Shown here piece after piece: positions 27,684-37,258 of a stretch of 64,000 bases of DNA (the first letter of the stretch is position 1; each line of letters starts with the position of its first letter). A program made the position numbers and the translations under genes. The notes under the pieces are model-generated. The model saw only the letters and a list, made by a program, of their open reading frames with translations, searched no databases and was not told the origin of the DNA. This DNA is from Bacteroidota bacterium (GTDB lineage: Bacteria; Bacteroidota; Ignavibacteria; Ignavibacteriales; Ignavibacteriaceae). Location of the stretch: contig JADFLR010000017.1 of assembly GCA_022564295.1 (NCBI GenBank), positions 19,743 to 83,742 on the forward strand, in the 5' to 3' direction.

Positions 27684-28380
27684 TTAATAAATCCTTGTAT
27701 TCTATAAATAAATTTGTGAACTGTTCATGCATTTGCTGGCTGCAATAAGAAAGACTTTCCTTTTTAGAAAGTTCAATGTACAGATTTTTAAAATCACTAA
27801 AATTTTCAATTAGTTGAAATCCATTGAGAGTGTTAAGAAACAAATCACTTTTACCAGCTTCTAATAAAAATTTATCATAATTAAGAGCTGCGGAAAACAT
27901 TGTATCTAATAAATTTATTTCGGGATTATTGAATCCTAATAACACAACTTTTTTATTTATGCTATTACCTATCACTAAAACATCGTCTTCAATTGCAAGC
28001 AAATTAAATATTTTTTGTATGGTTTTTTCAGATACACCGATTATATCTGCTCTTATAAGAATATTATTTTCAATAATAGAAAAATAATTTTGTTCAAGCC
28101 GTTCCAGATTAGAATTGATATTTTCTGAAGTGTTAAAAAATATTATTGAATCATCAGGGAAAAAATTTTTGGGAATATAATTCTCATCTTTTTCATTAAG
28201 ACAGAAAACTAATTTAAAACTCAAATCTGTACCGGTAAATATTTCAATAAAGTTTGCAAGCAGATGGCTGTAAAGTACAATCGAATCCCGAAGTGATAAG
28301 TTTTCAAACTTCGATGCTGCCTCACCATTGAAAACAGGATGAAGACTTAAAACGTAAATACAGTTTTTCTTTTTATGCAT
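27676..28380 (-). CDS. Hypothetical protein, possible degenerate DUF2064 glycosyltransferase-like
   Basis: A 234-aa soluble protein. The C-terminal half (VVLLGFNNPEIN through LIENFSDFKNLYIEL) has the rhythm of DUF2064/TIGR04282 proteins, which are GT-A-fold relatives, but the acidic DGGY motif usually found before this point is lacking (GNSINKK stands there). I therefore leave function open. The reading frame overlaps PrsW upstream by 8 nt and nadD downstream by 8 nt, which places it firmly in an operon. Confidence 0.5.
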   Translation of the reverse strand: MHKKKNCIYVLSLHPVFNGEAASKFENLSLRDSIVLYSHLLANFIEIFTGTDLSFKLVFCLNEKDENYIPKNFFPDDSIIFFNTSENINSNLERLEQNYFSIIENNILIRADIIGVSEKTIQKIFNLLAIEDDVLVIGNSINKKVVLLGFNNPEINLLDTMFSAALNYDKFLLEAGKSDLFLNTLNGFQLIENFSDFKNLYIELSKKESLSYCSQQMHEQFTNLFIEYKDLLNE

Positions 28381-29332
28381 TAACAGCCCCTGAAGATGCG
28401 AAAAGGTTTTTAATAAACTGCCTATAATTATTTACTTCACTCTCATAAAATTCTTTACTGTGTCCTTTAGAACTTTGCATTTGTCTTTTTCTGAATGCTA
28501 AGGTTGTTGCTGCTTTTATATATGGTTTTCGGATGTTTTCATCAACCCAGCCACGATGATTTCTGTTTGTAGAACAGAGTATCATTAAATGTTCATTTGG
28601 GATTATGCCAAGTGCAACTTCAGGGAGAAGTTCATCAATTATAATTTTCTTTTCGTTCATCACCGATGCTGAAAATATTGCGATGAAAATAATGATAGTA
28701 ACTCCAAGAAATAAAAATCCGAGAATGGCTGTTGATTGATAACTAACAGTAAAGTTCCACGAAAAGTGAATTAATATTGCAATTATCAATCCTGCAACCG
28801 GGAGAAATATTTTGTGCGCTGCTCCTTTAAATTTTGCATAACCGAGGAACGCACCGAAAGTAGCAGTTGTTACACAGTGCATAACAGCAGAGAATAGAGT
28901 CCTTATAATTACAATTGTAATCCAATCGGACATTGTTACACCGTAGGAAATAAAATAGAGAAAGTTTTCAGTCATCCCGAATCCCAAACCGATTGCACCG
29001 CCATAAACTATTCCGTCAGTTATATTATCAAATTTTTTATTGGTAACTGTAATTAAAAGAAAAATTCCTTTAGTTATTTCTTCCACGACTGGAGCAACAA
29101 CAATAGTCCCGAGATAATTTAATTCATCTTTATTTGAAATAAACTCTGAAAGAATTGTTGAGAATATAATTGAACCAAGCACAGCAAAGATAATTGCTCC
29201 AATCGCTCCCCACAAATAATTTTGAAGAACCAGCTTAAACGGTTCTCTGTCATATTTATCGAGCCACCAAATGAATACAAGGTAAGCAGACATTGGTATT
29301 ATTGCAGCAAGCGCCGAAATGAAAATAAACAT
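28373..29332 (-). CDS. PrsW family intramembrane metalloprotease
   Basis: A 319-aa integral membrane protein with about eight hydrophobic helices. Family marks are DKYDREPF after the first helix, the EE pair in VVEEITKG (residues 84-85), a further Glu in GFGMTENF, a His in VMHCVTTATFGA, and another in ILIHFSWN. These are the proposed zinc ligands and catalytic Glu of PrsW/CPBP-like proteases, which cleave anti-sigma factors within the membrane in Bacillus. No anti-sigma factor gene is visible here, so the substrate is unknown. A soluble tail of about 80 residues follows the last helix. Confidence 0.85.
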   Translation of the reverse strand: MFIFISALAAIIPMSAYLVFIWWLDKYDREPFKLVLQNYLWGAIGAIIFAVLGSIIFSTILSEFISNKDELNYLGTIVVAPVVEEITKGIFLLITVTNKKFDNITDGIVYGGAIGLGFGMTENFLYFISYGVTMSDWITIVIIRTLFSAVMHCVTTATFGAFLGYAKFKGAAHKIFLPVAGLIIAILIHFSWNFTVSYQSTAILGFLFLGVTIIIFIAIFSASVMNEKKIIIDELLPEVALGIIPNEHLMILCSTNRNHRGWVDENIRKPYIKAATTLAFRKRQMQSSKGHSKEFYESEVNNYRQFIKNLFASSGAVNA

Positions 29333-29439
29333 GTTAAAAAAGCAATTCCGACAAAAAATTAAAAATGATTATGGAAGCACAATACAAGATATTAAAAGAG
29401 ATGAATAAATTTCAAATTATATTTGATGTGCCTGCTGTT

Positions 29440-30684
29440 TTATTCTTCTCTTAACCATTGAATCAGTTCTTTAATTGTAGGTTTTTTACCGTAAGATAAA
29501 ATTCCTATCCTGAAAATTTTAGCAGCAATTTTTAATGTAATAATTGTAGAAACAAACATTATATTGAGTGTGATGATAATATCTATTAAAGGAACAGGAG
29601 CAATTTTAAAACGTAGAAGCATCATTGATGGAATGGTTAAAGGAATATATGACATCACCCTAACCATCATAGAGTCAGGATTTTGAATTGCGGGCATTGC
29701 AACTACAACAGGCAAGATCAAAATTAAACTTATGTAAGTTGTCATCTGCTGTGCTTCCTGCTCGGTGGTAACTATCGAACCAATACCTACAAAAATTGTC
29801 GTATAAAAAATAAACCCGGTTATAAAATAAACGAGCATAATTAAAATATTATCGAACGCTGCCGGTGGAATGACTGCTCCGCCGACAAGTGTTATACCGA
29901 TTAAAGACCAGATAAAAATTTGTGTTAAACCTAGAGCACTGAGTCCCAAAATCTTTCCTGCAAGCAGTTGTTCCGATGTACAACTTGAAATCAATATTTC
30001 AATCAGCCGATTCGATTTTTCCTCAATCAAACTTCTAACAAGCAATTGCCCGGAATAGATAACCATCATCATTAAAAGCATTATGAAAATAAAAGCTGAA
30101 AAGAAAACAACTAAAAAATTCTGCTTTCCTTCCTCACCGCTTTTTTCAATTTTTATCTGTTCAATTTCAATACTGTTTTGAACAAATGCAGCGAGTGATG
30201 GATCAATTCCTCTCGCATTCAACTCGTTTTGAATTCTTATCCTATTAATTTTTTCTTCGAAACGTCTTAAATCTTTAAAGTTCCCTAAATTTTCGCTTCT
30301 ATATTCAATTTCAAGCGAGTCGGTTCCGCTGTTCAGGATAAACAGAAATCCTTCAATCTTATTATCAATTACATTTTTATCAGCTTCGGTTTTTAATTGT
30401 TCAAGTGTTTTTTTGTTATCGGCTAAATTTAACAAAATATAATTCGGCTGATTGTCATCTAATTTATATTGTTCTAGTTCATCATTTAACCGATGAAAGA
30501 AAATTCCTGATGTATCTACAACACCAATTACTTTTGTTCGCTGGTCTTCTTTTTGTGTTAATAAAGTAGGAAGTAAGGAAAACATTATTATTATCAACGG
30601 GGTAATTACCAACGATATAATGAACGTTTTCGTTTTTACTTTTTCAAGATATTCCCACCTGGCTATTGTTAATATTTTTTTCAT
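29440..30684 (-). CDS. ABC-2 type transporter permease (NatB-like)
   Basis: A 414-aa permease with one N-terminal helix (WEYLEKVKTKTFIISLVITPLIIIM in two halves), a large extracytoplasmic region of about 150 residues, then five to six helices toward the C-terminus. RSLIEEKSNRLIEILISS in the cytoplasmic loop is the usual NatB/YhaP-type coupling segment. It begins 11 nt after the ATPase gene, so the two form one exporter. Substrate is not evident; Na+ or a drug/peptide is typical for the family. Confidence 0.85.
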   Translation of the reverse strand: MKKILTIARWEYLEKVKTKTFIISLVITPLIIIMFSLLPTLLTQKEDQRTKVIGVVDTSGIFFHRLNDELEQYKLDDNQPNYILLNLADNKKTLEQLKTEADKNVIDNKIEGFLFILNSGTDSLEIEYRSENLGNFKDLRRFEEKINRIRIQNELNARGIDPSLAAFVQNSIEIEQIKIEKSGEEGKQNFLVVFFSAFIFIMLLMMMVIYSGQLLVRSLIEEKSNRLIEILISSCTSEQLLAGKILGLSALGLTQIFIWSLIGITLVGGAVIPPAAFDNILIMLVYFITGFIFYTTIFVGIGSIVTTEQEAQQMTTYISLILILPVVVAMPAIQNPDSMMVRVMSYIPLTIPSMMLLRFKIAPVPLIDIIITLNIMFVSTIITLKIAAKIFRIGILSYGKKPTIKELIQWLREE

Positions 30685-30695
30685 TCGATAAAAAT

Positions 30696-31586
30696 TTAAT
30701 TCTGTTTAATTAAATCAATAAAAATTCTGTTAAGTGTAGGTTCTATCACCGAGAAATGAGTAATATCAATTTTATAGGTTATCTTTTTTAGAAAATCTGA
30801 TGGTTCAACTACAGCTTTTAAATGAACCTCGGCATAATTATTATATGTATCTACAGTAATAACTTCAGCCATCGAAGAAATAAAGGAAACATCGCCGCTG
30901 AATTTAATCTCTACATGGTTTCCGCCAAATTCTTTTTTTATGTGCGATAATTTTCCACTCGTAACTTCTTTACCATTATTTAAAAGAAAAATATCAGTAC
31001 ATAATTTTTCTGCGGTTTCCATTTGATGAGTTGAAAGAATAATGATTTTACCTTCCGATACAAAAGAAAAGATCAGTTCTCTAATTTCCTGTTGATTGAT
31101 CGGGTCAAATCCGGTGAATGGTTCATCAAATATTAAAAGTTGCGGGTTATGAATAACCGACATGATAAACTGCACCTTCTGCTGGTTACCTTTTGATAGC
31201 TCGTCAATTTTATTGTTACGATAATGAAAAATATCTAATCTCTTTAACCAGCTGTCCGCTTGTTTTACTGCTTCGGTTCTCTTCATATTTTTTAGTTCAG
31301 CAAAGTAAAGTATTACATCTATCACTTTACTTTTTTTATACAATCCTCTTTCTTCAGGAAGATAACCGATGTGGTTTAAAAAATCTCCTGTTATCAATTG
31401 ATCATTAAAAAGAACTTTGCCTGAAGTTGGTTTGATAATATTCAACACAGTTCTTAAGGTTGTGGTTTTACCTGCACCATTGGGACCTAATAATCCAAAA
31501 ATTTCACCAGGTTCAACTTTGAAGGAAATATTATCTATGGCAGTAGTATTTTGAAACTCTTTTACTAAATTTTCAACTAAGAGCAT
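30696..31586 (-). CDS. ABC transporter ATP-binding protein (NatA-like)
   Basis: A 296-aa ATPase. Walker A is GPNGAGKTT, the Q-loop lies near NHIGYLPEERGLY, the signature is LSKGNQQKVQ (a known variant of LSGGQ in this branch), Walker B is LLIFDEPFTGFD, and the switch His is in LSTHQM. A C-terminal extension of about 80 residues matches the NatA/YhaQ-type group. First gene of a two-gene minus-strand operon with the permease; it is divergent from the yceD-fab operon across a 238-bp AT-rich spacer. Confidence 0.92.
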   Translation of the reverse strand: MLLVENLVKEFQNTTAIDNISFKVEPGEIFGLLGPNGAGKTTTLRTVLNIIKPTSGKVLFNDQLITGDFLNHIGYLPEERGLYKKSKVIDVILYFAELKNMKRTEAVKQADSWLKRLDIFHYRNNKIDELSKGNQQKVQFIMSVIHNPQLLIFDEPFTGFDPINQQEIRELIFSFVSEGKIIILSTHQMETAEKLCTDIFLLNNGKEVTSGKLSHIKKEFGGNHVEIKFSGDVSFISSMAEVITVDTYNNYAEVHLKAVVEPSDFLKKITYKIDITHFSVIEPTLNRIFIDLIKQN

Positions 31587-31761
31587 TAATCATCTTTTAT
31601 AAAATTTTCTGAAATTAAGTACAAAAAGATAATAGTTATCTTTTAGAAATAACACTGCCATAATGTGAGAATAATATTATTGTTTCGTTCAAATTATTAT
31701 GACCTTAGCTAAACACTTGTAAAATATAGAGTTAAGATGGTTCTTCCGGATATGAATATGT

Positions 31762-31792
31762 TTGACTGTCATTAAAAGTATCAATATATTTG
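31762..31792 (+). promoter_or_regulatory. Bacteroidota-type promoter of the yceD-rpmF-plsX-fab operon
   Basis: TTG (31762-31764, as TTGAC), a 20-nt spacer and TATATTTG (31785-31792) agree fully with TTG-N17-23-TAnnTTTG. Start of transcription would be near 31799, about 26 nt before the yceD ATG. Confidence 0.7.
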
Positions 31793-31824
31793 TGGTCATT
31801 TTTATCAAATCTTAGCGCAAAATT

Positions 31825-32331
31825 ATGAGAATTAAGATTTCCGGTCTTGAAAACGGCACGAATGAATATGATTTTGAAGCTGATATTAAAAAGATAGGTT
31901 TAATAGAACCTTTGTTTGGCAAATATACTACGAATGTTGTTCTTAATAAATTTGATGATCAGATAATTTTAGAAGCATCAACAACAGCTGGTGCAAACTT
32001 CATTTGTGATAGATGCGGAACGGCGTTAAAGCAAACCGTTAAAAGTAAGTATAAGATGATATACTTACTTAGATCAATTGAAGGTGCAGAGGAAGAAATA
32101 AATATTACTTATCTTTCACCTGATACGCATATAATTGATATTTCAAAAGATGTTCGGGATTATATGATTCTTTCTACCCCGATGAAAAGACTTTGTAAAG
32201 AAGATTGCAAAGGGTTATGTGCTAAGTGCGGAGTAGATTTAAATGAAAAACAATGTGACTGCAACGATGATGAAATTGATAACAGATGGAAAGTATTATT
32301 GGAATTGAAAAATAAATCAAACAAAAACTAA
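31825..32331 (+). CDS. yceD: DUF177/YceD family protein
   Basis: A 168-aa protein of the YceD (DUF177) family, almost always encoded before rpmF and linked to 23S rRNA accumulation in bacteria and plastids. The central CDRCGTAL and the C-terminal cluster CKEDCKGLCAKCGVDLN with CDC provide pairs of Cys that probably bind zinc; E. coli YceD has only part of these. First gene of the lipid operon, 18 nt before rpmF. Confidence 0.88.
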   Translation: MRIKISGLENGTNEYDFEADIKKIGLIEPLFGKYTTNVVLNKFDDQIILEASTTAGANFICDRCGTALKQTVKSKYKMIYLLRSIEGAEEEINITYLSPDTHIIDISKDVRDYMILSTPMKRLCKEDCKGLCAKCGVDLNEKQCDCNDDEIDNRWKVLLELKNKSNKN

Positions 32332-32349
32332 AGGAATAGTTCTTATATA

Positions 32350-32529
32350 ATGGCACATCCAAAACGAAAAATATCGAAAAGCAGAAGAGATAAAAGAAGA
32401 ACGCATTACAAAGCAACTGCTCCTGCTATGGGTACTTGCTCAAACTGCGGAGAGTTAAAGTTAACACATCGCGCTTGCCCATCCTGCGGATATTATAACG
32501 AGCGCTCTATGTTCATTCCTAAAGGATAA
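32350..32529 (+). CDS. rpmF: 50S ribosomal protein L32
   Basis: A 59-aa protein, [17 protein letters not shown] at the start, with a zinc-ribbon of four Cys (residues 30, 33, 43 and 46: CSNC and CPSC). It is therefore the zinc-binding C+ form. Basic N-terminus and length are typical. Placed between yceD and plsX as in most bacteria. Confidence 0.97.
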   Translation: MAHPKRKISKSRRDKRRTHYKATAPAMGTCSNCGELKLTHRACPSCGYYNERSMFIPKG

Positions 32530-32545
32530 TTTACAACTTAATTAA

Positions 32546-33574
32546 ATGGACGAATCCAGGAATTCCGAAATGCATTGCAGGATAGCTGTTGATGCTATGG
32601 GCGGAGATTTTGCTCCGACGAATGCTGTTGTGGGTGCAATGCAAGCGTACGAGCAAAAAAAAAATTTCGATTTGCTGCTGGTGGGCAGAAGAGATGAGAT
32701 ATTAAAAGTAGCTGCTTCTCATAATCTTTCTGTTAGTGATGATATGATTGTTCACACAGATGAAGTGATTGAGATGAGCGACAGTCCAATGAGCTCGCTA
32801 AAGAAAAAACCAAATTCATCTATTGTTGTAGGTGCGCAATTGGTAAGAGATAATAAAGCCGATGGATTTGTAAGCGCCGGAAATACAGGTGCGATGTCTG
32901 TCAGTTCTATTTTTAATATTGGCAGAATTAAAGGTGTTGCAAGACCAACTCTTACAGCACCTTTCCCTAATGAAAATGATGGGTTTACTTTTATTGCAGA
33001 TGTAGGTGCCTTTGTTGATTCAAAAGCTCAGCATCTTCTTGGTTATGCAATTTTAAGCTCGGTTTTTATTGAAGAAATTTATGGCATAAAAAAGCCTAAA
33101 ATTGGCTTATTAAATGTTGGTGAAGAGGAAGGGAAAGGATATCAGCTAATAACTGAGACGAGTAATTTATTGAGTGAATCGGACATTAACTATGTTGGAT
33201 ACGTGGAAGGAAAGGATATTTTTAAGGGAACGGTAGACCTTGTTGTTTGTGATGGCTTTATAGGTAACATACTTTTAAAGTTTGCAGAAAGTATAATTCC
33301 ATTTTTGCGGGCACGAATTAAAGATTACGCAAGCAAGAGTTTGATGAATAAAATTAAAGCAGGCATTTCCCGAACTCCTCTAAAAGAAGCGTTAAAAAAT
33401 GCGAACTATGAATTGCATGGCGGATTACCATTGCTGGGTTTAAATGGTATCAGTATTATCGGACACGGTTCGAGTACGCCGTTAGCAATAAAGAATATGG
33501 TGCTGCGTGCAAAGGAAATGTACGACAAAAATCTCATCAAAATAATTGAAGAGTCATTTGGACAATATTCATAA
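32546..33574 (+). CDS. plsX: Phosphate acyltransferase PlsX
   Basis: A 342-aa enzyme making acyl-phosphate from acyl-ACP, the first step of phospholipid synthesis with PlsY. Family motifs are IAVDAMGGDFAP near the N-terminus, GNTGAMSV, FIADVGAFVDSK, LLNVGEEEGKG, and VCDGFIGNILLKF. The start used is ATG 32546; a second in-frame ATG eight codons on (MHCRIAVDAMGG) gives a more usual length. Sixteen nt follow rpmF. Confidence 0.95.
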   Translation: MDESRNSEMHCRIAVDAMGGDFAPTNAVVGAMQAYEQKKNFDLLLVGRRDEILKVAASHNLSVSDDMIVHTDEVIEMSDSPMSSLKKKPNSSIVVGAQLVRDNKADGFVSAGNTGAMSVSSIFNIGRIKGVARPTLTAPFPNENDGFTFIADVGAFVDSKAQHLLGYAILSSVFIEEIYGIKKPKIGLLNVGEEEGKGYQLITETSNLLSESDINYVGYVEGKDIFKGTVDLVVCDGFIGNILLKFAESIIPFLRARIKDYASKSLMNKIKAGISRTPLKEALKNANYELHGGLPLLGLNGISIIGHGSSTPLAIKNMVLRAKEMYDKNLIKIIEESFGQYS

Positions 33575-33600
33575 ACAAGAAAAATTGATTGGAAATAATT

Positions 33601-34599
33601 TTGAAAACAAAAAAATACAGCGCAGTTATAACAGCAGTGGGAATGTATGTTCCTGATAAAGTATTAGATAATGCATACTTTGAAAGTACTATGGATACAA
33701 CAGAAGAATGGATAACAACGCGTACAGGAATAAAGGAAAGAAGAATTTTAGAAAACGGTGCAACCAGCGATCTTGCTACTAAAGCAACTGAAGATCTTTT
33801 GCAACAGCACAATGTAAATCCGGAAGAAATTGATGTAATAATAATTGCTACGGTAACACCCGATATGTTATTTCCCGCAACAGCATGCCTAGTACAGGAA
33901 AGAATTGGAGCTAACAACGCATGGGGTTTCGATCTCTCTGCGGCTTGTTCGGGATTCTTATTCGCTTATCAAACCGGCTGTGCTTTTATTGAAAGCGGAC
34001 AATACAAAAAAGTCTTGGTTATTGGTGCAGATAAAATGAGCTCGATTCTTGATTATTCTGACCGAAATAGTTGCATTCTTTTTGGGGACGGTGCTGCTGC
34101 TGTTCTTTTAGAACAATCGGAAGACTTGAATTTGGGTTTACAGAATTCAACCCTAAGAATTGATGGTGTAGGTAAGGATAAACTCTTAATGTCCGGCGGT
34201 GGAAGCCTCAATCCACCTACACACGAAACCGTTGATAAGAAAATGCATTACCTTTATCAGGATGGCAAAGCAGTATTTAAAGTTGCTGTTATTGGAATGG
34301 CGGATGTTTCATATGAGTTGATGCAAAAAAATAATCTTACTTCCGATGACATTGCTTTTCTTGTTCCACATCAGGCAAATAAAAGGATAATAGATGCTAC
34401 CGGAAAACGGATGGGTTTGGATAGTGATAAAGTTATGATGAATATTGATAAGTACGGCAATACTACTGCTGCAACTATCCCCCTTTGTTTGGTAGAATAT
34501 TATAGAGATGGTAGAATTAAAAAAGGTGATAAATTAATTCTATCGGCTTTTGGAGCCGGTTATACCTGGGGATCATCCTATCTTGTGTGGGCAATTTGA
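33601..34599 (+). CDS. fabH: Beta-ketoacyl-ACP synthase III
   Basis: About 332 aa. It starts fatty acid synthesis by condensing acetyl-CoA with malonyl-ACP. The active-site Cys is in DLSAACSGF, the His in VPHQANKRI, and the Asn in YGNTTAATIP. I prefer TTG 33601 because GGAAA stands 5 nt before it and the protein then begins MKTKKYSAVITAVG, like other FabH proteins; a TTG four codons upstream (33589) is possible. Both are non-ATG starts. Follows plsX closely. Confidence 0.93.
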   Translation: MKTKKYSAVITAVGMYVPDKVLDNAYFESTMDTTEEWITTRTGIKERRILENGATSDLATKATEDLLQQHNVNPEEIDVIIIATVTPDMLFPATACLVQERIGANNAWGFDLSAACSGFLFAYQTGCAFIESGQYKKVLVIGADKMSSILDYSDRNSCILFGDGAAAVLLEQSEDLNLGLQNSTLRIDGVGKDKLLMSGGGSLNPPTHETVDKKMHYLYQDGKAVFKVAVIGMADVSYELMQKNNLTSDDIAFLVPHQANKRIIDATGKRMGLDSDKVMMNIDKYGNTTAATIPLCLVEYYRDGRIKKGDKLILSAFGAGYTWGSSYLVWAI

Positions 34600-34622
34600 T
34601 TAACTGAAATCTTTGAACAAGA

Positions 34623-35537
34623 ATGAGTAAAATAGCATTTTTATTTCCTGGTCAGGGTTCTCAATATGTTGGTATGGCATCAGACTTATTTAATAATTCT
34701 GTTGAAGCTAAAGAAATGATACTTACTGCAAACGATGCGCTTGGAATCAATCTTTCCTATATAATGTTTAACGGACCAATTGATGAATTAAAACAAACGG
34801 AGTTTACTCAACCGGCAATATTTCTTCATAGTGTTGTACTTACAAGTATTATGCGAATTATTTTTCCGGCGGCCGCAGCAGGGCATTCACTTGGCGAATA
34901 TTCTGCGCTTGTTGCATCGGGTGCAATACAGTTTTATGATGCAATTAAAGTAATTAGGATACGCGGACAGGCTATGCAGCAGGCAGGAATTGATAAACCC
35001 GGTACTATGGCTGCAATTATTGGAATGGATGCTGATAAAGTTGAAGAACTTTGTAAAGAAGCAGAGTCGGAAGGAATTGTTAATTGTGCGAACTTTAATT
35101 CGCCCGGTCAGGTTGTTATTTCTGGTTCAGTGGATGGTGTGCGCAAAACAATGGAATTATGTAAAGCAGGAGGTGCTAAATTGGTTAAAGAACTTGTTGT
35201 AAGCGGTGCATTTCATTCACCCTTAATGTCATCGGCAAAAGATAAATTAAAAAATGCTTTGGATGAAACACATTTTTATGATTCAAAATTTCCTGTTTAT
35301 GCAAATGTAACGGCTAAATCTGTAACTTCTAAAGATGAAACTAAAAATCTTTTATACGAACAGGTTACTTCGCCAGTAAGATGGGAAGAAACAATTATTA
35401 ACATGATTGCAGATGGTTATGATGAGTTTTACGAAATAGGACCTGGAAAAGTTCTTACCGGTCTTCTTAAAAGAATCAATCCTGATGTAATTTGTGTTTC
35501 AATTGATAAATATGCTGATGTGGAGAAATACCTTTAA
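34623..35537 (+). CDS. fabD: Malonyl-CoA:ACP transacylase
   Basis: A 304-aa enzyme that loads malonyl groups onto ACP. FLFPGQGSQYVGM is at the N-terminus, the nucleophile Ser in AGHSLGEYSAL, the Arg of the active site in IRIRGQAMQQA, and the catalytic His in GAFHSPLM. Normal length. Its TAA stop shares its last base with the next ATG (TAATG), so the next gene is translationally coupled. Confidence 0.96.
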   Translation: MSKIAFLFPGQGSQYVGMASDLFNNSVEAKEMILTANDALGINLSYIMFNGPIDELKQTEFTQPAIFLHSVVLTSIMRIIFPAAAAGHSLGEYSALVASGAIQFYDAIKVIRIRGQAMQQAGIDKPGTMAAIIGMDADKVEELCKEAESEGIVNCANFNSPGQVVISGSVDGVRKTMELCKAGGAKLVKELVVSGAFHSPLMSSAKDKLKNALDETHFYDSKFPVYANVTAKSVTSKDETKNLLYEQVTSPVRWEETIINMIADGYDEFYEIGPGKVLTGLLKRINPDVICVSIDKYADVEKYL

Positions 35538-36145
35538 TGGCTGAAGCTGAAGAAGACTTTACTAAAAATTTTACTAAAAAGATTAACGGGCTGTTCATCG
35601 ACCCTAAAATTTTTACTTATAAATTTAGCTGCAAATGCAGCGGTGAGTGCTGCCATTACGGTGTTTATACAGATTTAAAAGAGCACAATACTATTCTTGA
35701 ATTAAAAGATAAAATATTACCGTTATTTGATGAAACACAGTGTAAGGACATCAAGAAATGGTTCGAAGAGCCGGAAGAGGATGAAGATTTTGAATCGGGG
35801 GTTGCAGTTGGTACGGAAGTAATAAACGGGAAGTGTACATTTTTAGATAAAAACGGATTGTGTGCCTTGCAAAGATTGGCTAATTTAGAAGGTGTTCATA
35901 AATGGAAATATAAACCATTGTATTGTATATTATTCCCTTTAACCATTTATGAAGGCGCAATTACTATTGATGATGAGCATATAGATCGGCTTAAAACCTG
36001 CAACGTGAATCCGAATTCGGAAACGTCAATTTTTGATGCTTGCAAAGAAGAATTAATTTACTTTTTGGGCGAAGATAGTTATAAAGAGCTCGATAATTAT
36101 AAAGAAGAATACCTGAATACTTTAGTTTTGGGAGATAAAAAATGA
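35537..36145 (+). CDS. DUF3109 family Cys-rich protein
   Basis: A 202-aa soluble protein. The Cys cluster CKCSGECCHYGVY near residue 35, then KCTFLDKNGLCALQR, and KPLYCILFPLTIY with a later CNVN give the eight-Cys pattern of DUF3109, related to the YkgJ zinc/iron-chelating family. The binding of a metal or Fe-S cluster is inferred. It sits between fabD and fabG, overlapping the first by 1 nt and the second by 4 nt, so it is locked into the fatty-acid operon. Its role there is not known. Confidence 0.8.
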   Translation: MAEAEEDFTKNFTKKINGLFIDPKIFTYKFSCKCSGECCHYGVYTDLKEHNTILELKDKILPLFDETQCKDIKKWFEEPEEDEDFESGVAVGTEVINGKCTFLDKNGLCALQRLANLEGVHKWKYKPLYCILFPLTIYEGAITIDDEHIDRLKTCNVNPNSETSIFDACKEELIYFLGEDSYKELDNYKEEYLNTLVLGDKK

Positions 36146-36900
36146 CATCTAATAAAAGAGCGATTGTAACAGGTGGAACACGCGGAATTGGAAGGGCTAT
36201 TGTTAAAGAACTTGCCGCTAGAAGCTGCTGTGGTGTCCTCTTTTCAGATGTTGCATTTATTTATAACAGTTGTGATGAATGTGCTGAGGAAATTATACAG
36301 GAAATTTCTGTTTCCGGAACCCAAATTTATGCATTTAAAGCAGATGTGTCTAATTACGAACAAACGGAAGACACAGTTAAAGCTGCAATCGAAAAATTAG
36401 GCGGTGTTGATATACTGATTAACAACGCAGGAATTACTAGAGATAATTTATTATTAAGAATGTCCGAAAATGATTTTGATGATGTAATAAATGCAAATCT
36501 TAAAAGTGTATTTAATTATACGAAAGCTGTTATCAGACCGATGATAAAACAAAGATACGGCAGAATTATAAACATCGCTTCAGTGGTTGGACTGATTGGC
36601 AATGCTGGGCAATCAAACTATGTTGCTTCTAAAGCCGGAGTTATAGGTTTTACAAAAGCAATGGCAAGAGAGCTGGCTTCACGCAACATTACAGTAAATG
36701 CAGTTGCCCCGGGATTTATTCAAACTGATATGACTAATAAACTAACTGATGAGCAGAAGCAGGCGATAACTCAAAATATTCCAATGGGTAGATTAGGAAA
36801 GCCGGAAGACGTTGCTAAAGTTGTTGGGTTTTTATGCAGCGAAGAAGCTGATTATATCACAGGACAAATAATTGTTGTGGACGGCGGAATGACAATGTAA
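36142..36900 (+). CDS. fabG: 3-oxoacyl-ACP reductase
   Basis: A 252-aa NADPH-dependent short-chain dehydrogenase of fatty acid elongation. The cofactor motif is TGGTRGIGRAI, the structural NNAG is present, and the catalytic Ser...Tyr-x3-Lys is in IASVVGLIG and SNYVASKAG. The C-terminal GQIIVVDGGMTM is typical of FabG. It carries a small insertion after the first helix (SCCGVLFSDV...CDEC) with four Cys, which is unusual for FabG. Confidence 0.95.
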   Translation: MTSNKRAIVTGGTRGIGRAIVKELAARSCCGVLFSDVAFIYNSCDECAEEIIQEISVSGTQIYAFKADVSNYEQTEDTVKAAIEKLGGVDILINNAGITRDNLLLRMSENDFDDVINANLKSVFNYTKAVIRPMIKQRYGRIINIASVVGLIGNAGQSNYVASKAGVIGFTKAMARELASRNITVNAVAPGFIQTDMTNKLTDEQKQAITQNIPMGRLGKPEDVAKVVGFLCSEEADYITGQIIVVDGGMTM

Positions 36901-36994
36901 ATTTGTCTATTAGATAGCATTTTTATTAAATTTAAAAAAATTAAAATATCAATTAATATATTTCATTAATAATAACAACATAGAGGAAAAAAAT

Positions 36995-37234
36995 ATGAAC
37001 ACAGAAGCAAAAGTAAAAGAGATCATAATCGACAAACTTGGTGTTGAAGAATCTCAAATAACACCAGAAGCTTCTTTCACAAATGATTTAGGTGCCGATT
37101 CATTGGATATAGTAGAATTAGTTATGGGATTTGAGAGTGCTTTCCAAATTTCTATTCCTGATGAAGATGCTGAAAAAATCGGTACTGTTGGTGATGCAGT
37201 TAGCTATCTGAATGAAAAAGTAGGCGAAGGATAA
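36995..37234 (+). CDS. acpP: Acyl carrier protein
   Basis: A 79-aa acidic carrier protein. The phosphopantetheine site is Ser36 in [13 protein letters not shown]. Very strong GAGG Shine-Dalgarno before the ATG. A 94-nt gap with a TATATTTC box (one mismatch to the -7 consensus) precedes it, so it may have its own promoter, as ACP is needed in excess. Confidence 0.97.
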   Translation: MNTEAKVKEIIIDKLGVEESQITPEASFTNDLGADSLDIVELVMGFESAFQISIPDEDAEKIGTVGDAVSYLNEKVGEG

Positions 37235-37258
37235 TATCACTGAAAAATTCTTTTTAAT

